Part shown: in pieces, positions 52,389 to 61,691 of the stretch
How the letters are laid out: every line of letters starts with the position of its first letter
Numbering within the stretch: position 1 is the stretch's first letter
From: Spirochaetota bacterium
GTDB lineage: Bacteria > Spirochaetota > Brachyspiria > Brachyspirales > JACRPF01
Length of the DNA stretch: 64,000 nucleotides
NCBI GenBank assembly: GCA_016214035.1
Contig: JACRPF010000008.1
Span: forward strand, 62,001-126,000
Reading direction: 5' to 3'
Translations under genes and position numbers: made by a program
The notes under the pieces: model-generated
The model's database searches: none
What the model saw: only the letters and a program-made list of their open reading frames with translations
Told to the model about the DNA's origin: nothing

Positions 52389-54824
52389 ATGAAAAAAACA
52401 ATCATCACTATCAGCCTTATCGCGTGTATTGTTCCGCTGACGTTTGCATCACTGTTGCTGCACAAGAACAAGAACGAGACGTACAAGCGCGACAATCCAA
52501 CTGATAGAAAAGCAGTGAACTGGAACAGTAAGATCACCGAGACAAATGCGGGCGGTATGCCGGCATTCACTTGGTCGTATGAGATCGTCTCCGCAGCGGG
52601 TCTCAGGATAACCGTAGCCGGCATCGATGCCGGAATTGCACCGAACATCGCATGCACGGTTAACCGCGAAGCGTCGGCAGTGGATTATGTTCCGTTCACC
52701 TCTCCCCTCACGGTGACGGAATCAATACCCGCCGGCACGAATACGCTGCGGCTGTATGTGAAATTCAAGAACGGCTTTGTGCAGACGAACAGCACGAATT
52801 TCGCCATCAGTTTCATTTATCTTTCCGTCGCCGGCGATGACGGGAACAGCGGGCTTCTGCCTGACGCTCCGGTACGTACGTTCGTCCGTGCCCTTGACAA
52901 AGCAAAAACATACGGACTCGCGAAAATATGCGTTGCAAAAGGAACGTACCAGAAAGGCAACGAGATTATCGGACATCCGAAGGGCATATTCATCACCAAC
53001 AGCGGCATTGACTTATCCGGCGGCTGGGAGAATGATTTCAGCGCCCGCAATACCGGCACATACAGCACACTTGACGGATATGAGTGGGACCGCGTGATGA
53101 CGGTGCAGAACGCATCGAATGTAACCATCGACGGGTTTGAAATTATAAACGGTTTTTTCAGTGCATCAGGGAAAGGCGGCGGGCTGTATATGGAAAACGT
53201 GACGCACAGCCGCATCACCAACTGTATATTCAGAAATAACCGCTGTGAAGGCGGTTCCGGTTACGGCGGAGCTCTGTATGCCACGAATCTGCGCAACTCA
53301 TCGCTCACCGGAATTTTCTATAAGAATCAGGGCGCGTACGGAGGTGCCGTATATATCCGTGCGCTTTCCAACAGCATAATTTCCGGCAGTTATTACAGCA
53401 ATTCCGCCATGAACTGGGGGGGCGCAATCTGTGTGGAAAACTGCAATGATGCGGCCATGTCGGTCACATGCTATGACAATACCAGCAGCGGTAGCGGCGG
53501 CGGCATCCTTGTTTACGGCATCACGAACAGCACCATCACCGGCACATTTCTGCGCAATGTGACCGGTGGCTTTTCGGGCGGCGGGCTTGATCTTCTCAAC
53601 GGTTACAGCAATGCTATAAGCGGATACTACGCACATAACAAGGCCGGATTCGGCGGCGGTATATCGATTCAGGGACACCGGAATACGGTGAACGCAACCG
53701 CCTGCAGCAACAGTGCCGAGATACAGACGATGTACCGCATGGGCGGAGGCTTCTATGTCGCAGGAAATTCCAACGCGATATCGGGAACGATGTTCAGCAA
53801 TTGGGCGGCGAATGGCGGCGGGTGTTATATCTCAGGAATCTGCAACACACTCAACGTCTCTCTGTATAACAATAGCTCACTGTCGAACGGCGGCGGCATC
53901 GCTGCGCACGGTCTGACTAACGGCATGCTCGCACTGAACGTATTCGGCAACACCGCACGGCTCGGCGGGGGGGTGTTCCTATCAAATTGCGCCAGCAATA
54001 CGGCATCCGGCACGAATCGCAACAACACAGCATCGTTCAGCGGCGGCGGAATATACGGATCCCAGATCCTGAGCAATGCGTTTTCCGGCTCACTATACAG
54101 CAACACTTCGATCGAACAGGGCGGCGGGATATGCGTGGTGCATTGGAACTGTTCAGACAATCTGATCAGCGCCGATATATTTCACAATTCCGTTCGTAAT
54201 TACGGCGGCGGCATATATGCCGAAGGGTCATCGCTGGAGGTTACGGGACAGGTGTTCAGCAACAGCGCATCCAACGGATATGGATACGGCGGCGGTTTCG
54301 CGTTATCCAGCGCCGGAGGCCCTCCGGGAAGCGCAACAATATCCGGCGCCGTCTTTGGCAACTTCGCAAGCAATGGCGGCGGTGTATATTCAGACATCAA
54401 TGAGAAAATCACGTGCAGCCTTTACGGCAATACGGCCTCAAACGGCGCCGCAGTGTTGCTGATAGAAAACGGCATGAGCGGCACATCGCATACCATCCTC
54501 AGCTCCTTCGCAACGAATAACACCGGTATGAGCATCATACATCTGACACGGTATGCCGGCATGGGGTCCTTAATGAATATCCATATTTCAAATTGCACTA
54601 TCGGTGGGACGAATGGATCGTCTTCATATGCGATATATGAAAACACATCACAGCTCGATATATCGAATCAGATATACCTTACCAATCGTTTCATCACCGG
54701 TTCGCTCGGCTTCCTGTACCATGACGCGGATGGGGACATCGGTACTGGATCAATCGGCACCATGAACGCTGTAAGCATCCTTCATGATGCAACCAATAGA
54801 AACGGCAATTACACAAACTGGTAA
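52389..54824 (+). CDS. Large secreted beta-helix repeat protein, paralogue 1
   Basis: The 811-residue protein has a signal peptide, then LLLHKNKNETYKRDNPTDRK (about 19-38) and an Ig-like part (GGMPAFTWSYEI). An opening block YLSVAGDDGNSGLLPDAPV near residue 140 starts a long right-handed beta-helix made of ~25-residue coils with GGG and GGI turns (for example NWGGAICVE, GSGGGILVYG, FGGGISIQ) and Asn/Ser rungs. It ends RNGNYTNW. This is the style of polymorphic outer-membrane and adhesin beta-helix proteins. GGAG precedes the ATG. It is followed 22 nt later by its paralogue. Confidence 0.75.
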   Translation: MKKTIITISLIACIVPLTFASLLLHKNKNETYKRDNPTDRKAVNWNSKITETNAGGMPAFTWSYEIVSAAGLRITVAGIDAGIAPNIACTVNREASAVDYVPFTSPLTVTESIPAGTNTLRLYVKFKNGFVQTNSTNFAISFIYLSVAGDDGNSGLLPDAPVRTFVRALDKAKTYGLAKICVAKGTYQKGNEIIGHPKGIFITNSGIDLSGGWENDFSARNTGTYSTLDGYEWDRVMTVQNASNVTIDGFEIINGFFSASGKGGGLYMENVTHSRITNCIFRNNRCEGGSGYGGALYATNLRNSSLTGIFYKNQGAYGGAVYIRALSNSIISGSYYSNSAMNWGGAICVENCNDAAMSVTCYDNTSSGSGGGILVYGITNSTITGTFLRNVTGGFSGGGLDLLNGYSNAISGYYAHNKAGFGGGISIQGHRNTVNATACSNSAEIQTMYRMGGGFYVAGNSNAISGTMFSNWAANGGGCYISGICNTLNVSLYNNSSLSNGGGIAAHGLTNGMLALNVFGNTARLGGGVFLSNCASNTASGTNRNNTASFSGGGIYGSQILSNAFSGSLYSNTSIEQGGGICVVHWNCSDNLISADIFHNSVRNYGGGIYAEGSSLEVTGQVFSNSASNGYGYGGGFALSSAGGPPGSATISGAVFGNFASNGGGVYSDINEKITCSLYGNTASNGAAVLLIENGMSGTSHTILSSFATNNTGMSIIHLTRYAGMGSLMNIHISNCTIGGTNGSSSYAIYENTSQLDISNQIYLTNRFITGSLGFLYHDADGDIGTGSIGTMNAVSILHDATNRNGNYTNW

Positions 54825-54846
54825 TCAATAGCATGAGGATCATACA

Positions 54847-56916
54847 ATGAAAAAATCGCTTTTTTTAATCGCCTCCTTTCTGACAGCATCAGGTATTGTC
54901 TCAGCATCGCTTCTGTTCCATAAGAACAAAAACGAGACCTACAAACGCGACAATCCGAGCGACCGGAAGGCCGTAAATTGGAATAATAAGAACACCGCAA
55001 CGAATGCCGATGGAATGCCGTCATTCACCTGGACGTATGATATCTCCGGACCTGCGGCTGTCCGCGTTGTGTTCACCGGTCTGGATACATCATTGGCATC
55101 AAACGCCGGCTGTGCCGCCAATCGCGCAGTCATCGACGGGGATTTCGCATCATTTACAGAAACGATGACATTCCCCGTGAATCTGCAGCCGGGGACGAAC
55201 ACAATCGAACTGCAGATCCGTTTCGCCAACAAGCGCATCAAATCGAACACGGTGTTGTTCGTGTATCAGGCGATATACGTCTCGTCCTCCGGCAGTGATG
55301 CGAACAGCGGGCTCTTGCCGTCGGCACCGAAACGCACTATCGATGCGGCGCTTGAGAAATGTCCCGAGCTCGGTGTCACGAAAATATACACCACGGCGGA
55401 GATATATTCCCGCGGCAGCGGTGTGCTCGTGGGGTATGACGGGCTGCTCATCACGAACCATAACACGCATCTTTCCGGCGGATGGAATTCCAATTTCACC
55501 CTGCAGAACGGCATCACCACGGTGGATATCAAAAAGCAGCTCGGCCGCGGCATTACCGTGCTGAACGTGAGCAATATACGTATCGAAAACATCGCAATCA
55601 GACAGGGTCTTCTGGTGACCGATTACGGCGCGGGTGTGCTGATGGAAAATGTATCGAACAGCGTATTTACAAATCTGTCGGTATCCGACTGTCTGCTCTC
55701 CTCGGGAAGAGGCGCCGGATTCTATATGAGCAACAATATACAGAACCGCCTGCATGTGAATGTGTACAATAATAAAAATTCATGCGCAACACTCAATGAC
55801 TCCGGCGGCGGAATATATATGACCGATTCCTACGGGGTCATCATCAGCGGGGCGGTGTTCAGCAACACCGCCCTGAATTACGGCGGCGGCGGCGGCATGT
55901 GCTTCAAACGATGCTCCAACAGCACCACATCCGCAGCAATATACGGCAATATGACGCCGAATGTCGGCGGCGGCATACTGCTGGTCAACTGTTATAGCAA
56001 CCACATCGGCGGACAGATATTCGCGAATGACGCGAACACGGGTGCCGTCAACGGCATGGGCGGCGGCGTGGGACTGCAGAGCAGCGCGAGCAACCTGATC
56101 ACCGCGGATGTATTCGCAAACATTACACGGAATTCGGGCGGCGGCATCTACTGCGACAATAACGCGCTTTCGAACACCATCAGCGCCGCCGTCTACTGCA
56201 ACTCCAACTCGAACGGCAACGGCGGCGGCATTTACATCTATGACGGCGGCGGATGCGTGGTGACCGGTTCTATCTACAGCAATAGAACCGCAATGGACGG
56301 CGGCGGACTGTGTATACAGCAGGGAAATATTCATGCGGTTAATGCCGACATCTACGGCAACCGTGCGCAGAACGGCGGCGGTATGCGCCTGAGCGGAAGC
56401 AGCATCCGGGAGATCTCCGGCTCCGTTCACGGAAATACGGCGTTATTCAGCGGCGCAGCGGTATACTCCGTTGCGGGGATGCACGTATACAGCAACATCA
56501 TCATATCGAACAACACGTGTACGAACGGCGCCATGTTCTGGCATTTTGATGCCGAGCAGCTGACGTTCAAGCACTCGTCCATCGTGGACAACACCGCCAC
56601 GAACATATTCCTCATCGACGTAAACCGTTCCGGCGGAAGCACCGCATACCTGTCGCTCGGGATTTCCAATTCACGGATATCCTCGTCGTTCGCCGGAGCA
56701 ACGGTGTTCTCGCTCACCAACCGGGCGTCGATGACGCCTGATACCCTGACCGGATTGATGCTGGTGAACAACGGCATCCGCACCAACTCTGTTGCAAATC
56801 TTTATTATCGTTTTGAGAGCGGGGCGCTGCAGACCGTTATCCCGAAAACGGTTCTCTCAAGTCTGAATGTGAACTTTGACTCCATCACCAATTCATCGGG
56901 AAACACCAACTGGTGA
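54847..56916 (+). CDS. Large secreted beta-helix repeat protein, paralogue 2
   Basis: The 689-residue protein is a close relative of the upstream gene: the same signal-proximal segment SLLFHKNKNETYKRDNPSDR, the same GMPSFTWTYDI Ig-like part and the opening YVSSSGSDANSGLLPSAPK near residue 145. Then comes a long beta-helix with GGGI and GGGM turns. It ends SSGNTNW, as its paralogue ends NYTNW. The shared ends with a differing middle point to duplication and divergence. It is probably in one operon with paralogue 1. Confidence 0.75.
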   Translation: MKKSLFLIASFLTASGIVSASLLFHKNKNETYKRDNPSDRKAVNWNNKNTATNADGMPSFTWTYDISGPAAVRVVFTGLDTSLASNAGCAANRAVIDGDFASFTETMTFPVNLQPGTNTIELQIRFANKRIKSNTVLFVYQAIYVSSSGSDANSGLLPSAPKRTIDAALEKCPELGVTKIYTTAEIYSRGSGVLVGYDGLLITNHNTHLSGGWNSNFTLQNGITTVDIKKQLGRGITVLNVSNIRIENIAIRQGLLVTDYGAGVLMENVSNSVFTNLSVSDCLLSSGRGAGFYMSNNIQNRLHVNVYNNKNSCATLNDSGGGIYMTDSYGVIISGAVFSNTALNYGGGGGMCFKRCSNSTTSAAIYGNMTPNVGGGILLVNCYSNHIGGQIFANDANTGAVNGMGGGVGLQSSASNLITADVFANITRNSGGGIYCDNNALSNTISAAVYCNSNSNGNGGGIYIYDGGGCVVTGSIYSNRTAMDGGGLCIQQGNIHAVNADIYGNRAQNGGGMRLSGSSIREISGSVHGNTALFSGAAVYSVAGMHVYSNIIISNNTCTNGAMFWHFDAEQLTFKHSSIVDNTATNIFLIDVNRSGGSTAYLSLGISNSRISSSFAGATVFSLTNRASMTPDTLTGLMLVNNGIRTNSVANLYYRFESGALQTVIPKTVLSSLNVNFDSITNSSGNTNW

Positions 56917-56975
56917 GCAGTACATGTACAAATGCCATCACAAATAAACATACATTGACAGCAAAGGGAAAAGCA

Positions 56976-57098
56976 ATGAGATCCGCATTACTGATTGCCT
57001 CATCATATATCACCATTGGCGCGGATAGGACGAATATAAACATCCCTTCATTCATGGATACTGCCGTAGCCACGAACAACACGGTCACCAACTGGTAA
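56976..57098 (+). pseudogene. Remnant of a third beta-helix paralogue
   Basis: A short frame preceded by AAAGGGA starts MRSALLIASSYITIGA, which looks like a damaged signal peptide. It ends TAVATNNTVTNW, the same TNW ending as both upstream paralogues. Only about 40 codons remain, so the whole helix has probably been deleted. A tiny genuine peptide is less likely. Confidence 0.5.
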
Positions 57099-57111
57099 TT
57101 CCCGCGAAAAG

Positions 57112-57242
57112 GTGTACTTTATTGACTTCCGCCCGTAAAAATGTCTCCAGGAAAGGTTCGCTTTGCGTTCGTCTTCTCTTCGCTTCGGCTTCGCTTTCTC
57201 TTTTAGGTCCGCCGGTACGGCTGAAACGTGTACTTTATTGAC
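57112..57242. repeat. Pair of 15-bp direct repeats flanking a simple-sequence stretch
   Basis: GTGTACTTTATTGAC occurs at 57112-57126 and 57228-57242. Between them lies pyrimidine-rich CTTCGCTT-type sequence. The arrangement could be the remains of an insertion sequence end or a deletion scar next to the truncated paralogue. No transposase is present. Confidence 0.45.
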
Positions 57243-57254
57243 ACGCCGTGCTGT

Positions 57255-58172
57255 TTATTGATAGATAATGAGCATCGGCTGCGGCGTAAGCGAGAGCACA
57301 TCGCAGGGCGACATGATAGGTTTATCGCATTTTTGATCCGTGGTCGATGAAGGGAACCAGAGCTTAAAGGCCTTGAACGGCATGTTCGTCGCATATGCGT
57401 TGTAGGTGTGTGTCATTTTTTTCGCCGCCGGGGGGCCTATGCCCGATGTCGCATGCACCAGCATCACCTGTTCATTGTCCGAACGGACCATATACCGCGC
57501 CGTGATCATCTTTTTATGGAACTGGTGGACGACAAGCTGGCGCTTCCCGGAAATATTATTGCTGATCATATACCCCTGCATCATCGTCTGGGCGATATTG
57601 AGTTCCTCGGAACTCACGCTTCCGATTTCCTCGAGCGGACGGGAGGTACGCCATTCGGGATCGAGCGCCAGGTGGACATTGTCATACTGCAGAAACGGCA
57701 TTATCGAGCGCATGGCATACCCGATGGAAAAACGTCCTATCTGATGATCGACATATACCAGAAGCCCGTTGGACTGCGCATACTCGATATACGAACGCAT
57801 CGTATGCTGCGGCAGCGTGGTGATATTTCCTCCCGCGGTACAGACCCCGTAGATGATATAGAATGCCCCTCGCACAGAATTTGAGATGATATTGCTTTCA
57901 TACATCGCCGTCTGCGCACGTATCACGGGCAGGAGGTCTTCTTTCGTATATCTGCCGAGAATACCCATTCTCTTTGAATTCGGACTGCCGTAATATGCTA
58001 TGATGATGCCGTTCGACTGCATCATCGGTGACGGCGGCGGCAGTACCTGCGGCATATTGGATGACGGCTGATCGGTTATCGAAAGCATATCGTCCGGGGG
58101 CGCATCCGTGGCAAATGACGCGGCACCGGATATACACATGACCACATATATCAGCAGTGAACGATATCCCAT
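57255..58172 (-). CDS. Secreted protein of unknown function (barrel-like)
   Basis: The start at 58172 (third codon of a longer frame) has AGGA 7 nt upstream. A signal peptide (about 1-20) and a proline-rich linker precede the domain. The motifs AYYGSPNSKRMGILGRY, GLLVYVDHQIGRFS, HLALDPEWRT and QLVVHQFHKKMI match a family of uncharacterised secreted proteins, known to me mostly from actinobacteria, with a probable TIM-barrel-like layout. The conserved DPEW and HQF residues could form an active site, but no reaction is known. It starts 9 nt after the carbonic anhydrase gene and shares its transcript. Confidence 0.6.
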   Translation of the reverse strand: MGYRSLLIYVVMCISGAASFATDAPPDDMLSITDQPSSNMPQVLPPPSPMMQSNGIIIAYYGSPNSKRMGILGRYTKEDLLPVIRAQTAMYESNIISNSVRGAFYIIYGVCTAGGNITTLPQHTMRSYIEYAQSNGLLVYVDHQIGRFSIGYAMRSIMPFLQYDNVHLALDPEWRTSRPLEEIGSVSSEELNIAQTMMQGYMISNNISGKRQLVVHQFHKKMITARYMVRSDNEQVMLVHATSGIGPPAAKKMTHTYNAYATNMPFKAFKLWFPSSTTDQKCDKPIMSPCDVLSLTPQPMLIIYQ

Positions 58173-58181
58173 ATTCATATC

Positions 58182-58808
58182 CTAACGCCGCAGCAGCATC
58201 TGCAGGTCGGCATCGGATGCCGCGTGCACATGCATATCACGCAGGAGTCCGTCCTCGACGGCATAGATCATACCGTGTACGGACACATCCTGCCCGCGAA
58301 GCCATGTGTCGCGGACGATAGTGGTGTTGCATACGTTGATTACCTGTTCGATAACATTCATCTCGCAGAGAAAATCGCTGCGCTCCTTTTCGGACGTCAT
58401 TGCAGAGAGTTCCCGTGTGTATTTATTTACGATATCACCCACATGCCGGAGCCAGTTGTCCACAAGGCCGTACGACTGTTGCTTGAGCGTAGCCGCGATA
58501 CCGCCGCAGCCGTAATGACCGCACACGATGATATGTTCGACATGGAGTACATCAACGGCATATTCAAGCACCGAGAGACAATTCATATCGGTATGGATTA
58601 CCAGATTGGCGACATTGCGATGGACAAAAAGCTCGCCCGGCTCAAGCCCCACTATTTCGTTCGCGGGGACCCGGCTGTCGGCGCAGCCTATCCATAGATA
58701 CTTCGGCGTCTGCTGATGCGACAGGCGTGAAAAAAACTCCGGATCCTCAGCCGAGATACGCTCGGCCCAGATGCGGTTATTCTCAAGAAGATCGGTGATG
58801 CTTTTCAT
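58182..58808 (-). CDS. Beta-class carbonic anhydrase
   Basis: The enzyme interconverts CO2 and bicarbonate. The 208-residue sequence has the zinc ligands in CADSRVPANEIVG near residue 42 (Cys, with Asp-Arg dyad) and HYGCGG near 98 (His and Cys). FVHRNVANLVIHTDMNCLSV and SVLEYAVDVL are also family hallmarks. It acts in the cytoplasm. The secreted protein gene follows immediately. Confidence 0.95.
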   Translation of the reverse strand: MKSITDLLENNRIWAERISAEDPEFFSRLSHQQTPKYLWIGCADSRVPANEIVGLEPGELFVHRNVANLVIHTDMNCLSVLEYAVDVLHVEHIIVCGHYGCGGIAATLKQQSYGLVDNWLRHVGDIVNKYTRELSAMTSEKERSDFLCEMNVIEQVINVCNTTIVRDTWLRGQDVSVHGMIYAVEDGLLRDMHVHAASDADLQMLLRR

Positions 58809-59005
58809 CTAAGGCTGCACTCCGGCTGCTCACTTCGGTCGATGGGATTATACATCATTCCGTCATCCATTGCCAGCGGCAAGCCGCATGACGCCGGTGA
58901 AACGCACAGAAATCATTGCGTATTACTCCATGTTTTTTGCGTTTTTTTCTATATGCGATAAACGCTCCGGACGATATATTACAGCAAAGTCAATGAGGAG
59001 CAGTT

Positions 59006-59812
59006 ATGAACGTCATCATCAGAAAAACCGAAAAGGACATGGGAAAAGCGGCGGCAAACGATGCAGCCGAACTCCTGCGCTATTACACATCCGTTAAAAA
59101 GAAGAACATCGTCATAACGTTCGCTGCGGCGCCGTCTCAGTCGGCATTCCTCGCGGCGCTCACCCGTGAAAAGGGCATTGACTGGAGCAAAGTCATCGCC
59201 TTTCACATGGATGAATACCTCGACCTTCCCGACGGACACCCGAACACATTCAAGGACTTCCTCAACAAACAGGTTGTCAGCCGTGTTCCGCTTCATCGCA
59301 AGAACGTCACGTTCATCAAGGACATGCAGGCCAGTTCAAAAAATCTCTGCAGGGAATACGGCGCCCTGTTCACCAAGGCCGTGAAAAGCGTGCGTGCGAA
59401 GGGCGGCGTCTATATCGTATTCATGGGCATCGGCGTCAACGGACACATCGCCTTCAACGAGCCCGGCACAAATCTCTGGACGAAAAAGCCCATCGTACCG
59501 GTGACGATCGACGCCACGTCGGTGCGCCAGCAGTACAACGATTACAAGAACGATCCGAATCCCAAGGCACGCTACGCGTCGCTTGCCGATGTGCCCCGCA
59601 AAGCCGTGACGATGTCGCCGGCGGGACTCCTCGATGCCGACCGCATATTCTGTATCGTCCCGGGTCCGCAGAAAGCCGACGCGGTCAAGAAAACGGTGGA
59701 ATCCGCGATATCCGATAAAGTACCGGCCACGCTGCTCCGTCTTCATGAAAACGTGAGGCTCTATATCGACGGGGCATCCGCGGGAAAACTTCTGAAAAAG
59801 CCATCGCTCTAA
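59006..59812 (+). CDS. Glucosamine-6-phosphate deaminase-like protein (NagB family)
   Basis: The 268-residue protein has the NagB/6-phosphogluconolactonase fold: the FHMDEYLDLPDGHPNTF loop near residue 70, then MGIGVNGHIAFNEPG near 140 with the catalytic His and surrounding residues, and the late VTMSPAGLLDADRIFC. NagB converts glucosamine-6-phosphate to fructose-6-phosphate and ammonia, which would fit breakdown of amino-sugar glycans released by PL8 and sulfatases. AGGAG lies about 5 nt before the ATG. It may be a NagB-like isomerase of different substrate, since the family is broad. Confidence 0.85.
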   Translation: MNVIIRKTEKDMGKAAANDAAELLRYYTSVKKKNIVITFAAAPSQSAFLAALTREKGIDWSKVIAFHMDEYLDLPDGHPNTFKDFLNKQVVSRVPLHRKNVTFIKDMQASSKNLCREYGALFTKAVKSVRAKGGVYIVFMGIGVNGHIAFNEPGTNLWTKKPIVPVTIDATSVRQQYNDYKNDPNPKARYASLADVPRKAVTMSPAGLLDADRIFCIVPGPQKADAVKKTVESAISDKVPATLLRLHENVRLYIDGASAGKLLKKPSL

Positions 59813-59914
59813 ACGGCCCGCTTCCCGTCCGTACAACATTGTTCCGGAAATTCCATTGCCTTTCCCCGGTTCAGGTGATACATTATCCGCATCCTGCATC
59901 TTTGTGGAGCGTGT

Positions 59915-61684
59915 ATGACTGACAAAGTAACTGACCCGCGCAACATCACCGCCGGCTGTGAGATACCGAGCGAAGGTTATTGCGACCAGCCGTATCTCGT
60001 GAAAACGGACGACGGTCACTGGCTCGTAACCATGACCACCGGCACCGGCGAGGAAGGCGATCCGGGTCAGCATATCATCACCGCGCGCAGCAGCGACAAA
60101 GGAAAAACGTGGATAGACCGGGCCGATGTTGAACCGGCGAAAGGGCCGGAGGCATCGTACTCAGTGGTATTCAAAACACCGTACGGCCGCATCTACTGCC
60201 TCTACAATTATAACGGCGACCGTGTAAGCGAAGTGAAACGCGAGGACAGCGGCGTCTTCAAACGCGTTGATTCACTCGGCTCGTATGTGTTCAAATACAG
60301 CGACGACAACGGAAAAACATGGTCGGCAAAGCGATATGAGATACCGGTACGCGAATTCGAGTGCGACCGGAACAACGTCTACGGCGGCAAGCTCCGTTTC
60401 TTCTGGAATGTGGGGCGCCCCATCACCACCAAAGACGGACAGGCGTTATTCGTGCTGCACAAAGTGGGCGCCATGGGGAAAGGATTCTTCGCACAATCAG
60501 AAGGCGCTTTCCTCAAAAGCGATAACATACTCACCGAGCGCAATCCTGAGAAAATACATTTCATCACACTCCCCGATGGAGATATCGGTCTCCGTGCGCC
60601 GGAAGGCGGAAGCCGTGTTGCAGAAGAACAGACCGTCGTTGAACTGTCCGACGGCTCACTCTACTGCGTCTACCGCACCATCGACGGATATCCGGCGTGC
60701 GCCTACAGCCGTGACGGCGGACACACGTGGACGAAACCGGATTTCGCGCGGTACACCCCCGACGGCAGAAAGATGAAACATCCGCGTGCGGCGAACTTCG
60801 TGTGGAAATGCGCGAACGGCAAATACCTGTACTGGTATCACAATCACGGCGGTGAACGTTTTATCAAGAATCAGCCGGAGTGGAAACCGTATGCGGACCG
60901 CAATCCCGCGTGGATATCAGGCGGCGTGGAGAAAGACGGACACATCATCTGGTCGCAGCCGGAAATACTTCTCTATGACGCCGCGGACCAGTTCACCCGC
61001 ATGAGCTATCCCGACCTCATCGAGGACGATGGATATTTCGTTACTGAAACACAGAAAACCATTGCGCGCGTGCATGCGGTCGATGCGTCACTCATCGAAG
61101 GGCTCTGGGCGCAGTTCGAAGCGCCGAAACAGACTCGCAGCGGCATGATACTTGAACTCATCAAACCGGAACACGGCACGGCGTATGATATTCCCGCGCT
61201 GCCGGCACTTACCGCAAACCCGCATTTATGGGGAGCCAGGGGAACACCCGCGGGTTTCAGCATTGAGATAAGCTTCACCGCATCACGCATCGCCGGCGGA
61301 ACGATACTGGACAACCGCGGCGACAACGGAAAAGGATTCGCGCTGACCTTGAACAAGAACGGCACCGTGAAGATAATACTCAACGACGGACGCACCGAGA
61401 CGTCATGGGAATGCGACACGGGCCTTATCACACCGGGAGTTGAACATCATGTCACCGTTGTTGTCGATGGAAGCGCAAAGATAATACTCTTCGTGGTGAA
61501 CGGTGTACTCTGCGACGGCGGCGAGAACAGACAGTTCGGCTGGGGCCGGATGTACGGAGGGCTTCTCGACGTGAACGCCGGGCAGCTGCGCACACCGTCA
61601 TTCAACGGAAAAGTATCAGTTGTCCGTTTCTACGACCGGGCGCTTCGCGTTTCGGAAGCAATCGGCAACTACCGCTCGGAATAG
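59915..61684 (+). CDS. Sialidase-like (BNR/Asp-box) protein with LamG-type domain
   Basis: The 589-residue protein contains a six-bladed propeller-like region with Asp-box motifs SSDKGKTW near residue 58, SDDNGKTW near 128 and SRDGGHTW near 264. The C-terminal ~170 residues (about 415-589) form a LamG/concanavalin-like domain (ISFTASRIAGGTILDNRGDN and KVSVVRFYDRAL). Asp-box proteins include sialidases and other glycosidases, but the usual sialidase arginine triad is not evident, so activity is not assigned. No signal peptide is seen. GGAG lies about 6 nt upstream of the ATG. Confidence 0.75.
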   Translation: MTDKVTDPRNITAGCEIPSEGYCDQPYLVKTDDGHWLVTMTTGTGEEGDPGQHIITARSSDKGKTWIDRADVEPAKGPEASYSVVFKTPYGRIYCLYNYNGDRVSEVKREDSGVFKRVDSLGSYVFKYSDDNGKTWSAKRYEIPVREFECDRNNVYGGKLRFFWNVGRPITTKDGQALFVLHKVGAMGKGFFAQSEGAFLKSDNILTERNPEKIHFITLPDGDIGLRAPEGGSRVAEEQTVVELSDGSLYCVYRTIDGYPACAYSRDGGHTWTKPDFARYTPDGRKMKHPRAANFVWKCANGKYLYWYHNHGGERFIKNQPEWKPYADRNPAWISGGVEKDGHIIWSQPEILLYDAADQFTRMSYPDLIEDDGYFVTETQKTIARVHAVDASLIEGLWAQFEAPKQTRSGMILELIKPEHGTAYDIPALPALTANPHLWGARGTPAGFSIEISFTASRIAGGTILDNRGDNGKGFALTLNKNGTVKIILNDGRTETSWECDTGLITPGVEHHVTVVVDGSAKIILFVVNGVLCDGGENRQFGWGRMYGGLLDVNAGQLRTPSFNGKVSVVRFYDRALRVSEAIGNYRSE

Positions 61685-61691
61685 CACGGCT

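Noticed and set aside
57112-57242. Complete insertion sequence
   Set aside because: Only 15-bp direct repeats are found, without inverted ends or a transposase frame.
59915-61684. Firm assignment as GH33 sialidase
   Set aside because: Asp boxes are present, but the arginine triad and FRIP-type motif of true sialidases could not be located, so only a sialidase-like call is made.
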